From contig CAXXUZ010000003.1 of assembly GCA_963667605.2 (NCBI GenBank), forward strand, positions 930,001 to 994,000: a stretch of 64,000 nucleotides of DNA, written 5' to 3'. Shown in pieces: positions 1 through 10,939 of this stretch (position 1 is its first letter; each line of letters opens with the position of its first letter). Origin of the DNA: JADLGL01 sp963667605 (GTDB lineage: Bacteria > Pseudomonadota > Alphaproteobacteria > Rhizobiales > Kaistiaceae). The position numbers and the translations under genes are program-made. The notes under the pieces are model-generated. The model was not told where the DNA came from. It did no database searches and saw only the letters and a list, made by a program, of their open reading frames with translations.

Positions 1-1463
1 GTCATCGTCAACTCGGCCAGCTGCGACCGCAACCGCTCCAGCTCCGCCTTCTTTTCCATAAACCGTTTGGCCCTCTCCTCACCAACAAGGCCCAAGCGGA
101 GGCCAATCGGAGTCAGCCGCTGGTCGGCATTATCCGCCCGTAGAGAGAGCCGGTACTCCGCCCGAGAGGTGAACATACGATAGGGTTCCGAAACGCCCCT
201 GGTCACCAAATCGTCAATCATCACACCGAGATACGCCTCGGCGCGAGAGATCACCTCGCCGTTGCCGCCGCCGGCGACTGCCGCTGCGTTGACGCCCGCA
301 AGCACCCCCTGTGCCGCCGCTTCCTCATAGCCGGTCGTGCCGTTGATCTGCCCTGCCAGGAAAAGTCCCCGCATGCGCTTACACTCCAAAGTGAGTTCAA
401 GCTCCCTTGGATCAACATGATCATACTCAATCGCATAACCAGGCTTGGTGATCCGGGCGCGCTCTAAGCCCGGTATCGTCGCCACCATTGCCGCTTGCAC
501 CTCTTCTGGTAGTGACGTCGAGATTCCGTTCGGATAGATGGTATCGTCGTCGATGCCCTCTGGCTCCAGAAAAATCTGGTGATGCTTGCGGTCTGCGAAA
601 CGGACAACCTTGTCCTCGATCGATGGACAATAGCGCGGCCCCCTGCTGCCGATCTGCCCCGAAAATAACGGCGACCGGGCCAAATTCTCCTCTATTAGGG
701 CATGCGTCTCCGGAGTGGTCGCGGTTAGATGACAGTCAATTTGCCGGGCGCTGATCCTATCCGTCAGCTCGGAGAACGGTTCTGGTGGATCGTCGCCGCG
801 CTGCCGCTCCAAACCTGCCCAATCAATGCTGTTCCCATCCAACCGCGGCGGCGTTCCCGTCTTCAGCCGCCCGAGCCGGAACCCAGCGCGCTCCAACGTC
901 GCCGCCAGTCCCACCGACGGCGCCTCTCCCATCCGCCCGGCCGCGATCTTTCGCTCGCCGATATGGATCATTCCTCTCAGGAAAGTGCCGGTCGTCAGCA
1001 CAATTGCGCCGCATTGCAGCACCACGCCGTCGGCAAACACCACTCCGACTACGCGGCCGTCCCTAACAGCCAGGTCTTCGACCGCAGCCTCGATTACAGT
1101 CAGATTTACCGTCTCTCTGATCGTTTGCCGCATCGCCGCCGCGTATAGCTTTCGATCCGCCTGCGCACGCGGCCCGCGCACGGCCGGCCCCTTGCTCCGG
1201 TTCAGAACCCGAAACTGGATTCCCGCGGCATCGGCGACACGGGCCATCAGTCCGTCCAGCGCGTCGATTTCTCGAACCAAATGGCCTTTTCCGAGCCCAC
1301 CGATCGCAGGATTGCACGACATCGCTCCGACAGTGTCAAAACGATGCGTCACCAGAGCAGTCCTTGTGCCCATGCGCGCGGCCGCAGACGCCGCCTCGGT
1401 CCCGGCATGGCCGCCTCCGACCACCATAACGTCGAACCGGTCATCCTGTTTCACGTGAAACAT
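1..1463 (-). CDS. mnmG: tRNA uridine-5-carboxymethylaminomethyl modification enzyme MnmG (GidA), partial
   Basis: FAD-dependent subunit of the MnmE-MnmG complex, which installs the (carboxymethyl)aminomethyl group on U34 of tRNAs. The minus strand is open from the ATG at 1463 to the window edge, about 487 of the usual 620 or so residues, so the C-terminus is missing here. The dinucleotide-binding loop GGGHAG lies at residues 16-21, followed by the family blocks MSCNPAIGGLGKGHLVREID and GPAVRGPRAQADR. The N-terminus MFHVKQ is encoded by a parS site. mnmE ends one base upstream of the start (stop at 1464-1466), so the partner genes probably form one transcript. Identification is secure. Confidence 0.97.
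   Translation of the reverse strand, partial: MFHVKQDDRFDVMVVGGGHAGTEAASAAARMGTRTALVTHRFDTVGAMSCNPAIGGLGKGHLVREIDALDGLMARVADAAGIQFRVLNRSKGPAVRGPRAQADRKLYAAAMRQTIRETVNLTVIEAAVEDLAVRDGRVVGVVFADGVVLQCGAIVLTTGTFLRGMIHIGERKIAAGRMGEAPSVGLAATLERAGFRLGRLKTGTPPRLDGNSIDWAGLERQRGDDPPEPFSELTDRISARQIDCHLTATTPETHALIEENLARSPLFSGQIGSRGPRYCPSIEDKVVRFADRKHHQIFLEPEGIDDDTIYPNGISTSLPEEVQAAMVATIPGLERARITKPGYAIEYDHVDPRELELTLECKRMRGLFLAGQINGTTGYEEAAAQGVLAGVNAAAVAGGGNGEVISRAEAYLGVMIDDLVTRGVSEPYRMFTSRAEYRLSLRADNADQRLTPIGLRLGLVGEERAKRFMEKKAELERLRSQLAELTM
1447..1462. other. parS: parS centromere-like site (ParB binding site)
   Basis: The 16-bp sequence TGTTTCACGTGAAACA is a perfect palindrome and an exact match to the chromosomal parS consensus bound by ParB. 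It overlaps the mnmG start, encoding residues FHVKQ, which explains that N-terminus. In alphaproteobacteria parA-parB commonly lie downstream of mnmG-rsmG, which would be just left of this window. The site is about 7 kb from the putative origin at 8481-8929, as expected for an origin-proximal segregation site. ParB occupancy itself is inferred. Confidence 0.88.
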
Positions 1464-2829
1464 CTATTTTCCAATGCAGAACTCACTGAAAATCACATCC
1501 AGCACTGCTTCTGAATCCACTCTGCCAGTGACTCGGCCCAGCGCTTCGCTAGCGTAGCGGAGACTTTCCGCAGTTAACTCCACCTCAGTTTGCTCTAGAC
1601 CCTTTCGTATTGCCGCAAGCGCGCCCGCAAGTGCCACCCGATGCCGCTCCCGCGTGACCACTGGCGGATCACCCTTACTGCGATCAGCAGCCCATTCGCC
1701 GATCGCTTTCAGCAATTCGTCCACACCGCTGCCGCTCTGCGCCGATAACACAAAATCGGCCTCGCTTCCGGCACGAACCAATTCGGCTCCATCCAACAGG
1801 TCGGCCTTGGTTGCGATCGTCCAAACCTCTGATTCGGTATATGTCTCCAGGGTCGCCTTCTCCAATTGATCCGACAGCCAAAGTACCAGATCCGCTTGGC
1901 TCGCTCTCTCTCGAGCCCGTCTTATCCCCTCCCGTTCGACGAGCCCTTCCGCTGCCCTGAGCCCCGCGCTGTCGACCAGAATCGCTTTGAACCCACCCAG
2001 ATCGACCGGAACTTCTATCAGATCCCGCGTCGTTCCTGCCTCCTCGGAAACAATCGCTACCTCGCGCCCGGCGATCGCGTTAAGCAGCGTCGACTTACCC
2101 GAATTGACCGCCCCAAGCAGGACGATCTCGAGTCCCTCTCGAATCGCACGCGCCCGGCCGAAACCGGCGAGCGTCTTTTCCATCTCGCCCGCGATTTTTG
2201 TCGCCAGCTCCCGACCCTCGCGCCCCCAAACGCCATCGACGTCTTCCTCGTCGGCAAAGTCCAACTCGGCCTCGATCTGCCCTCGCGCCCTCGTCAACGA
2301 CGAGGTCCAGGATTCATATTGCCTCCGAATCGATCCCTGCATTTGCTCAAGCGCACCCTGCCGCTGGGCAGATGTGTCGGCCGTGATTAGGTCCGACAGC
2401 CCCTCCGCTTCGGTGAGGTCCATCCGGCCTGCGACAAACGCGCGTCTGGTGAATTCTCCGGCCTCGGCCAGGCGGAATCCCGGTATCGAGCCAAGGGCCT
2501 CCAGCGCCGCCGAGACCACCGCTCGGCCCCCGTGAAGATGCAGCTCCAGAACATCTTCACCGGTAAAGCTATCCGGCCCCGGAAAGAACAGCACCAGCCC
2601 CCGGTCTATCATTTTCCCCGTCGCCGGATCGACGATTGATCGCAGCACCGCACGTCTCGGCTCCGGCGGCGATCCGGCCAGCCTCGCCAACGCCGCCCTG
2701 ACGCCCTGCCCGGTGGCGCGGATAACCGCTATTCCGGCAGGAGGCGGCCCGCTCGACACCGCAAAGATGCTATCAAAGATCTCCTCACCGGCTTCCGAGG
2801 GAGCCAAGGCTAGCTCTAGCGCAGTCTCC

Positions 2830-2831
<2 letters not shown>
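1464..2831 (-). CDS. mnmE: tRNA modification GTPase MnmE (TrmE)
   Basis: GTPase partner of MnmG in tRNA wobble-uridine modification. The 455-residue reading has an N-terminal folate-binding domain (DSIFAVSSGPPPAGIAVIRATG block starting near residue 20), a G domain with G1 GAVNSGKS at 240-247, TTRD at 267-270, DSAG at 287-290 and TKAD at 341-344, and the family C-terminal signature CIGK. The ATG at 2831 has AAGGAG about ten bases upstream. That gives 19 residues before the conserved DSIFA block, longer than usual, and a TTG at 2807 is an alternative. The start codon overlaps the divergent DUF255 ATG at 2830, so each gene's leader lies inside the other. Confidence 0.95.
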
Positions 2832-4840
<2,009 letters not shown>

Positions 4841-4854
<14 letters not shown>

Positions 4855-5512
4855 CCATTGCCAGGATGAAGCCATCATGCCCTTTGACGCCCACGGTCTG
4901 CATTGCGGTTGCTGTCGCTCTTTTGTCGGTTGCCAGCTCATCGTTGAGACGCCGCAGGCCCAAAACATCATCATTGACCGTCTCCGAATCCGTGACCCTT
5001 CCACCTCTGACGATGTTGTCGACCACGATCATCGCCCCAGGCCGAGACAGTTTGACCGCCCAGTCAAAATATTCGGGGACACTGGCCTTGTCAGCGTCGA
5101 TGAAAGTGAAGTCGAACGGGCCAAGGCCCGCTGCCCCGACCTTCGGCAGGAGCTCCAACGCTTGCCCGATCCAGATCTCCACCTTGTCCGTTAATCCGGC
5201 CTCGGCGAGATTGGCCTTGGCGATCTCGGCGATGCGCGGCGACCTTTCCAGGCTGATCAAACGACCGCCCTCCGCCAAGGCCCGCGCCATCCAGATCGCC
5301 GAATAGCCCCCAAACGTACCGATTTCCAGGATCGCCCGCGCCCCAATCGACGCCGCCAGAAGATGCAGCAATTTGCCCTGGCTTGGTGATACCGCAATGT
5401 TCGGAAGCCCGGCGGCCTGGCTCGCGGCGATTGCCGCGCTCAAAGCCGGATCATCCGGTATGAGTTTGCTCTCCAGATAATTGTCGATCTCGGTCCATCG
5501 CGTCAGCGTCAC
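4841..5512 (-). CDS. Class I SAM-dependent O-methyltransferase (family 3, catechol-type)
   Basis: A 223-residue soluble methyltransferase of the Methyltransf_3 family. The SAM-binding motif EIGTFGGYSAIWMA starts at residue 63. The acidic metal-binding stretch FIDADK, with D139 and D141, is typical of the cation-dependent caffeoyl-CoA/catechol O-methyltransferase group. The C-terminal block VGVKGHDGFILAMV also fits the family. The substrate cannot be predicted. The gene lies 24 bases downstream of rho on the same strand and could share its transcript. The last 14 bases overlap the convergent DUF255 gene. Confidence 0.9.
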
Positions 5513-5536
5513 CTCACGCCTCCTCGGCTGCGACCA

Positions 5537-6802
5537 TCAGGTGTTCATCTGTTCGAAAAAGTCAGCATTGCTCTTTGTCTGCCTCAGCTTGTCGAGCAGG
5601 AACTCGATCGCGTCGATCGTGCCCATGGGCATCAGGATACGACGGAGCACGTACATTTTCTTTAGCACGTCAGGCGCGGCCAGGAGCTCCTCCTTGCGGG
5701 TGCCCGACCGAGTGATATCGATTGCCGGGAAGATCCGTTTGTCAGCGACTTTGCGGTCCAAGATGATCTCGGAATTGCCTGTGCCCTTGAACTCCTCAAA
5801 GATCACCTCGTCCATGCGGCTGCCGGTATCGATCAGCGCAGTCGCAATAATCGTCAGCGAGCCGCCCTCCTCGATGTTACGTGCCGCACCGAAGAACCGT
5901 TTCGGCCGCTGCAAGGCGTTGGCGTCGACGCCGCCGGTCAGCACCTTGCCGGAAGACGGTACCACCGTGTTGTAGGCGCGGCCTAGCCGGGTGATCGAGT
6001 CGAGGAGGATGACGACGTCGCGGCCGTGCTCGACCAGACGCTTCGCTTTCTCGATTACCATTTCGGCCACTGCGACATGTCGCGTTGCCGGCTCGTCGAA
6101 CGTCGAGGAGATGACCTCGCCATGCACCGAGCGCTGCATGTCGGTAACCTCCTCCGGCCGCTCATCGATCAGCAGCACGATCAGGAAGCATTCCGGATGA
6201 TTGGCGGTGATCGAATGAGCGATGTTTTGCAAGAACACCGTTTTACCTGTTCGCGGCGGCGAAGTGATCAATGCCCGCTGTCCTTTTCCCAGCGGCGCAA
6301 CCAGATCGATCACTCGAGCACTGAGATCCTTGCGAGTCGGATCCTCCATTTCCATCTTGAATCGCTCGTCAGGATAAAGTGGTGTCAAATTGTCAAAATG
6401 AACCTTGTGGCGAGCCTCTTCCGGATCCTCGAAATTGACCAAATTGACCTTCAACAGCGCGAAATAGCGCTCACCGTCCTTGGGGCTGCGGATATCGCCC
6501 TCGACGGTATCGCCGGTCCGAAGCGAGAAGCGCCGAATCTGCGATGGCGAAATATAGATGTCGTCCGGGCCGGCGAGGTAGTTGGCATCAGGCGACCTCA
6601 GAAAACCGAATCCATCTTGAAGTACCTCGACCACACCGGCGCCAATAATATCGGTGTCGCGACTGGCCAGTTGTTTCAAGATGGCGAACATCAGCTCCTG
6701 CTTGCGGAGCGTGCTGGCGTTCTCGACTTCGACTTCCTCGGCGAAGCTCAAGAGCTCCGCCGGCGATTTTCTCTTCAGGTCCCTAAGTTTCATTTCAGGC
6801 AT
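5537..6802 (-). CDS. rho: Transcription termination factor Rho
   Basis: Hexameric RNA helicase that terminates transcription at rut sites. The 421-residue protein has the N-terminal helical domain (LKRKSPAELLSFAEE), a cold-shock-like RNA-binding domain with the RNP1 motif GFGFLRS at 64-70, and an ATPase domain with Walker A SPPRTGKT at 181-188 and VILLDSITRLGRAYN. The length is normal. Either the ATG at 6802 or the in-frame ATG at 6793 (MKLRDLKRKSP) could be used, and the second matches the usual N-terminus better. A gap of about 200 bases precedes it. Confidence 0.98.
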   Translation of the reverse strand: MPEMKLRDLKRKSPAELLSFAEEVEVENASTLRKQELMFAILKQLASRDTDIIGAGVVEVLQDGFGFLRSPDANYLAGPDDIYISPSQIRRFSLRTGDTVEGDIRSPKDGERYFALLKVNLVNFEDPEEARHKVHFDNLTPLYPDERFKMEMEDPTRKDLSARVIDLVAPLGKGQRALITSPPRTGKTVFLQNIAHSITANHPECFLIVLLIDERPEEVTDMQRSVHGEVISSTFDEPATRHVAVAEMVIEKAKRLVEHGRDVVILLDSITRLGRAYNTVVPSSGKVLTGGVDANALQRPKRFFGAARNIEEGGSLTIIATALIDTGSRMDEVIFEEFKGTGNSEIILDRKVADKRIFPAIDITRSGTRKEELLAAPDVLKKMYVLRRILMPMGTIDAIEFLLDKLRQTKSNADFFEQMNT

Positions 6803-7005
6803 GCAAGTTTCCTTCGCTCGGTCTCATGCCGATTGGAACAGGTAGCAGGAAAGCAGCAGAACTTTCGGCGCGTCGGGAAACCCGATGCCGCAGCGACGCG
6901 GGTTGTGCTGGAGAAGCACCCCGGTGCCCGTCTGCTTGATCAGATGGAGCTTAACATAGTCCCTCTCGGGCGGCCCGGCAAGAAGGACCAGCCGCGCCCC
7001 ACCGC
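6803..7005 (-). promoter_or_regulatory. rho leader / hemJ-rho intergenic region
   Basis: This 203-base gap between hemJ and rho has no convincing gene. Reading toward rho there is a weak promoter-like pair, TTGCCG and TATGTT with a 17-base spacer, near 6950-6978. Each hexamer matches the sigma-70 consensus at only four of six positions. Rho genes are often autoregulated through long leaders, so a leader with attenuation is plausible. No clear hairpin was found. Confidence 0.25.
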
Positions 7006-7434
7006 CTAGATCGGTTGGACGATCACGAGAATGACGATTCCTATCAGAAGGACCGTGGGAATCTCGTTGACTAAACGATAGGTCCTGCCCAGCTTTGTAT
7101 TGGTGTCGAGGGCGACCCGCCTCCGCTGCGCCGCGAGCCAGAAGTGCAGCCCCGTCATCGCAACGACCAGAGCGAACTTCGCCATCATCCATGGTTGATC
7201 ATAGACGTCCAGCCAAATCGCCAGGGCTATCCCAGAAGCCCAGGTCGCAATCATCGCCGGACTCATAATCGCCCGCAGCAGCCGCAGTTCCATCACTTTA
7301 AATGTTTCCGACATCTCCGAACCCGGTTCGGCATCGGCGTGATAGACGAACAGCCGCGGCAAATAGAACATTCCCGCCATCCAAGCGACCATGGCGATGA
7401 CGTGAAACGCAACAAGCCAGTTTTGGCTGGTCAC
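7006..7434 (-). CDS. hemJ: Protoporphyrinogen IX oxidase HemJ (UPF0093 membrane protein)
   Basis: A 142-residue integral membrane protein of the HemJ family, which oxidises protoporphyrinogen IX in bacteria lacking HemG or HemY. Four hydrophobic helices are apparent. The N-terminal block AFHVIAMVAWMAGMFYLPRLFVYH carries the conserved His and Arg positions, and the family C-terminal NEIPTVLLIGIVILVIVQP is present. The start is the GTG at 7434, which overlaps the hemE TGA by two bases, so the pair is translationally coupled. The neighbourhood supports a haem-synthesis role. Confidence 0.93.
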   Translation of the reverse strand: MTSQNWLVAFHVIAMVAWMAGMFYLPRLFVYHADAEPGSEMSETFKVMELRLLRAIMSPAMIATWASGIALAIWLDVYDQPWMMAKFALVVAMTGLHFWLAAQRRRVALDTNTKLGRTYRLVNEIPTVLLIGIVILVIVQPI

Positions 7435-8480
7435 GGCGTGCCATCTCCCCAACTTCGCACTCGCTTCACCAGATGCTCGACATGGGCGACCGGGGTCTCC
7501 GGAACGATACCGTGGCCAAGATTGAAGATAAATTTGTTCCCTGACAATCGACTCATGATCCGATCTATAGACCGATCCAGCGCCAATCCCCCGGAGCGCA
7601 AGATCATCGGATCGAGGTTGCCCTGCACCACCACCTTCGGCTGCAATTTCTGACGTACAAAATCTAAAGGCACAGTCCAATCCAAACCGACTGCGTCCAC
7701 ACCCGTCGCTTCCACATACCGATCCATGTTCAACGCCGCCCCCTTTGGGAAACCGATGAACTTTGCCGCTGGGATTTGCTTCCGTACGCGCCCTATGATC
7801 TTCGCCGTCGGCGCGATGCACCAGCGCTCAAATTCGACCTCTCCAAGCACACCCGCCAAACTATCGAAGATCTGAACCAGATCGGCCCCAGCCTCCAGCT
7901 GGCCAATGAGATAAGCCGACGACGCAACAACCAATTGATCGATCAGACGATCCAGCACCTCCGGCTGACTCGCTGCAACCAATCGCGCAGGTGCCTGGTC
8001 CGGTGTTCCTCGACCAGCGATCATATAAGTCGCCACCGTCCACGGCGCACCACAAAAACCAATGAGTGCTTTCTCTTCCGGCAGGCTCTTGCGAACACGC
8101 GACACCGTTTCGAATATTGGCTTCAGTCGGTCTCGAACATCGTCGGTCTGTAGCGCATCGACACCATTGCTATCGATCGGATCCAATCGCGGTCCCTCTG
8201 CATCCACAAAGCGCACCGATCGCCCAAGCGCATCCGGCACGACCAAAATGTCCGAAAAGAGAATTGCGGCATCAAAATCAAATCGTCTAATTGGCTGCAG
8301 CGTCACCTCCGCGGCTAATTCCGGCCAGTAACACAGTCCCAAGAACGATCCGGCCCTTTCTCGAACTTTCCTATACTCCGGCAAATACCGTCCCGCTTGC
8401 CGCATTAGCCAAATTGGCGTATGGCCTTTTTCGCCCTTCAACGCTCGTAGCATTAGTCCCGTTTCGGTAACTTTGATCAT
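7431..8480 (-). CDS. hemE: Uroporphyrinogen decarboxylase
   Basis: Decarboxylates the four acetate side chains of uroporphyrinogen III to give coproporphyrinogen III in the cytoplasm. The 349-residue protein carries the N-terminal signature RQAGRYLPEYR beginning at residue 27, the active-site region FSDILVVPDALG, the GFCGAPWTVATYM block, and the C-terminal NLGHGIVPETPVAHVEHLV. The ATG at 8480 and the ATG at codon 10 are both possible starts. The gene reads away from the putative origin and is coupled to hemJ. hemE is the classic left flank of the alphaproteobacterial origin. Confidence 0.97.
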   Translation of the reverse strand: MIKVTETGLMLRALKGEKGHTPIWLMRQAGRYLPEYRKVRERAGSFLGLCYWPELAAEVTLQPIRRFDFDAAILFSDILVVPDALGRSVRFVDAEGPRLDPIDSNGVDALQTDDVRDRLKPIFETVSRVRKSLPEEKALIGFCGAPWTVATYMIAGRGTPDQAPARLVAASQPEVLDRLIDQLVVASSAYLIGQLEAGADLVQIFDSLAGVLGEVEFERWCIAPTAKIIGRVRKQIPAAKFIGFPKGAALNMDRYVEATGVDAVGLDWTVPLDFVRQKLQPKVVVQGNLDPMILRSGGLALDRSIDRIMSRLSGNKFIFNLGHGIVPETPVAHVEHLVKRVRSWGDGTP

Positions 8481-8929
8481 ATTTCTATCAAAAAAAGAAA
8501 AATATACTTTCTATTCTTCTTATTCTTGTCGGTGAATAGTGGGTATTATCTATATTCCAACACTTTCAACAAGTTGTAATCGTCTTACAGCATGGTGACA
8601 GCCAACAGACTGGGAAGATTGCTACCGGGGACAAAGATAACAATCTCATTGAGTCAGCCTGATAGCAGTCCTATTTCGAGCAATCTAGTTGTGAAGAGAA
8701 TGTAGAAAAGTGGACATCATCCCTTTACGGTCGAATCGAAAATTAACGGGTCTCACCGACTGCAGCGGTGACCAACATATCGCAGAGCGGGGATCAATAT
8801 GTCATCGGTGAAGGCAAGGCGCGACTTAACCCCACAGGTCCACAGGCAAGAAAAAATATCGGGGTCAATGACGGCGGTCGCTTTGCCAGCCCAGCGATTG
8901 GTAACATCACCTGACACGCAGGGGGTCCA
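8481..8929. other. oriC: Putative chromosome replication origin (oriC)
   Basis: A 449-base non-coding gap between divergent hemE and maf. The hemE side (about 8478-8580) is strikingly AT-rich for this DNA, with A and T runs suited to an unwinding element. Gene polarity flips here: nearly everything to the left reads left and maf-aroE-coaE-dnaQ reads right. The Caulobacter and Rickettsia origins lie at this same hemE junction. No perfect TTATCCACA DnaA box was found. Sites close to the weak Caulobacter W-box form TNNTCCCCA, eight of nine bases, occur near 8617, 8789 and 8825. A parS site lies 7 kb away. Origin function is inferred. Confidence 0.72.
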
Positions 8930-9520
8930 TTGGAGACGATCGTCCTCGCCTCAGACAGCAAGATCCGCAGACAACTGCTCGTCAAGGCCGGAGTGCGTGT
9001 TGTCAGCCTGGCCGCCGATCTCGACGAACACACATTGATAGAACACCGCTCGCTGGAAGACGCTAGGGAGATAGCGGTCCATTTGGCCGAGGCAAAGGCG
9101 AGGGCGGTGAGCACATTGCGTCCGGGGGCCATTGTTATCGGCGCCGATCAGACGCTGGAAATCGACGGCCAGTATTTGACCAAACCTGCTGATCTGGTGG
9201 CCGCCCGGCGACAGATAAAGTCTCTGTCGGGTCGAACCCATGCGCTTCATTCCGCTTTTGCCATCGTCAAGGACGGAAAACGATTGGCTCGGCAAATACG
9301 GACGGCAAGGCTTACGATGCGTCCGCTAGGCGATGACGAGATAGACAATTATCTCGATGCCGTCGGCCCGGTCGCCACCACCAGTGTCGGAGCCTATCAA
9401 TTGGAGGGACTCGGCATCCGATTGTTCGCGCGGATCGAGGGTGATTATTTCACTATTCTCGGGCTACCGATGATTCCGCTTCTGGTCGCGTTGCGCCGGA
9501 TTGGGGCGCTAGCTCTGTGA
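8930..9520 (+). CDS. maf: Maf-like nucleotide pyrophosphatase
   Basis: Maf/HAM1-fold nucleoside triphosphate pyrophosphatase, which hydrolyses non-canonical or modified NTPs. The 196-residue protein starts with the family SDSKIRRQLL loop and has GADQTLEIDG, the conserved KPADLVAARRQIKSLSGRTH block and GPVATTSVGAYQLEGLG. The start is a TTG at 8930, four bases after a GGGGG ribosome-binding stretch; no ATG precedes the conserved N-terminus. It ends in a four-base overlap with aroE and opens a rightward operon at the putative origin. Confidence 0.93.
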   Translation: METIVLASDSKIRRQLLVKAGVRVVSLAADLDEHTLIEHRSLEDAREIAVHLAEAKARAVSTLRPGAIVIGADQTLEIDGQYLTKPADLVAARRQIKSLSGRTHALHSAFAIVKDGKRLARQIRTARLTMRPLGDDEIDNYLDAVGPVATTSVGAYQLEGLGIRLFARIEGDYFTILGLPMIPLLVALRRIGALAL

Positions 9521-10356
9521 GCCGCCGCAAGGCCTGCGTCATCGGATGGCCAATCGCGCATTCGCGATCGCCGTTGATCCATCGCTATTGGCTAAAGCGC
9601 CTTGCAGTCGACGGGGACTACACCGCCGTCGCGGTTGAACCCGAACGGATAGCGAAGTTCTTTATCCAGTTTGCCGACAGCGGATTTATCGGCGGCAATG
9701 TCACCGTGCCGCACAAAGAGGCAGCATTCAGGGCGGTCGATGAGGCAGATGAGGTCGCGGCCGTGCTTGGCGCAGTAAACACGCTGTGGCTGCAAGATGG
9801 CAGGCTGCTCGGTAGCAACACTGACGTCCACGGCTTTCTCGCCAATCTCGACGGAGCAGTTCCGGGCTGGTCGGCGGAGGTGGGGGCAGCAATGGTGTTG
9901 GGTGCCGGCGGTGCAGCCCGGGCGGTCATTTGGTCCCTGCTGCAGCGAGGGTTTGATCCGGTCGTTGTGGTCAACCGGACTTTGGCAAAAGCCGAGCAAC
10001 TAGCGAGGAATTTCGGCCCTGGAGTACGCGCGTCCGGCTGGGACGAGGTCGGAACGATGCTGCCGCTCTCGCGGGTTCTAGTCAACACAACTTCGCTCGG
10101 AATGCGAGGCCAGCCGTCCTTGCCGCTCGATCTCCGTCGAGTCCGAGACGACATGATCGTCAACGATCTCGTATATGTGCCGTTGGAAACAGGCCTTCTC
10201 GAGAGGGCACGGGATTGCGGCCTGTCGGCTGTCGATGGGCTTGGCATGCTCCTTCATCAAGCTGTTCCGGGCTTCGAGAAATGGTTCGGCCAGCGTCCCG
10301 AAGTGAGCGACGAATTGCGCAGCCTTATAGTCGCTGATTTGGCGCGAGACGCGTGA
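9517..10356 (+). CDS. aroE: Shikimate dehydrogenase (NADP+)
   Basis: Reduces 3-dehydroshikimate to shikimate in aromatic amino-acid synthesis. The 279-residue protein has the substrate-binding SRSPLIH block at residues 16-22, catalytic K67 in NVTVPHKEA, N88 in GAVNT and D103 in NTDVHGF. The NADP-binding loop is GAGGAARAVIW and the C-terminal DGLGMLLHQAVPGFEKW matches the family. It starts at a GTG within a four-base overlap with maf and ends in another with coaE, indicating tight translational coupling. Confidence 0.96.
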   Translation: MSRRKACVIGWPIAHSRSPLIHRYWLKRLAVDGDYTAVAVEPERIAKFFIQFADSGFIGGNVTVPHKEAAFRAVDEADEVAAVLGAVNTLWLQDGRLLGSNTDVHGFLANLDGAVPGWSAEVGAAMVLGAGGAARAVIWSLLQRGFDPVVVVNRTLAKAEQLARNFGPGVRASGWDEVGTMLPLSRVLVNTTSLGMRGQPSLPLDLRRVRDDMIVNDLVYVPLETGLLERARDCGLSAVDGLGMLLHQAVPGFEKWFGQRPEVSDELRSLIVADLARDA

Positions 10357-10937
10357 TTGTGCTCGGCATCACCGGGTCGATCGCAAGCGGCAAGACCACC
10401 GTTGCCGCGCTGTTTGCCGACGCCGGTGTTCCGGTGCTCAATGCGGATGCCGTCGTACATTCGATCTATGCGGAGCAACCCGAGCTGATCGCCGGAGCTT
10501 TTCCCGCGGCGATGATTGGCGGCCAGGTTGACCGCGAGCGGCTAGCCGCATTTATCGAGCATGATCCGCCGGCGATCGCGAGGCTTGAGTCGATTGTCCA
10601 TCCGATCGTGCGAAAACGAGCCGTAGCTTTTCTCGCTAACCAGCGCGACGGACTTCTTGCGGTTCTGGAAATACCGTTGTTGTTCGAAAGCGGCATCAAC
10701 CAACTTTGCGATCGTGTCCTGGTGACAATCGCGCCGGCCGAGCTCCGCGGAGCCCGGGTCAGCGATCGCGGAACGATGTCGCCATCATTCTACCGCCAGC
10801 TCATGGCTCGGCACATGTCCGACGCCGAGAGGCAAGGCCGCGCCGACTATGTGGTGGATAGCAGCACCGATATGGATGAAATAAAGCGCGAGGTGGGCAA
10901 TATCATTGCCAGTCTCGAAACCGCTGCCAAGGGATAA
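10353..10937 (+). CDS. coaE: Dephospho-CoA kinase
   Basis: Phosphorylates the 3'-hydroxyl of dephospho-CoA, the last step of coenzyme A synthesis. The 194-residue protein has the P-loop GSIASGKT at residues 8-15, the NADAVVHSIY block, and the conserved IVHPIVR and EIPLLFE segments. It begins at a GTG overlapping the aroE stop. The neighbouring dnaQ ATG follows two bases after its stop. Pantothenate kinase, the first enzyme of the pathway, is encoded at 21270. Confidence 0.95.
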   Translation: MIVLGITGSIASGKTTVAALFADAGVPVLNADAVVHSIYAEQPELIAGAFPAAMIGGQVDRERLAAFIEHDPPAIARLESIVHPIVRKRAVAFLANQRDGLLAVLEIPLLFESGINQLCDRVLVTIAPAELRGARVSDRGTMSPSFYRQLMARHMSDAERQGRADYVVDSSTDMDEIKREVGNIIASLETAAKG

Positions 10938-10939
10938 CG

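Noticed and set aside
8481..8929. Consensus DnaA boxes in the origin candidate
   Set aside because: The best matches to TTATCCACA on either strand reach only about six of nine bases, so none is claimed as a canonical box.
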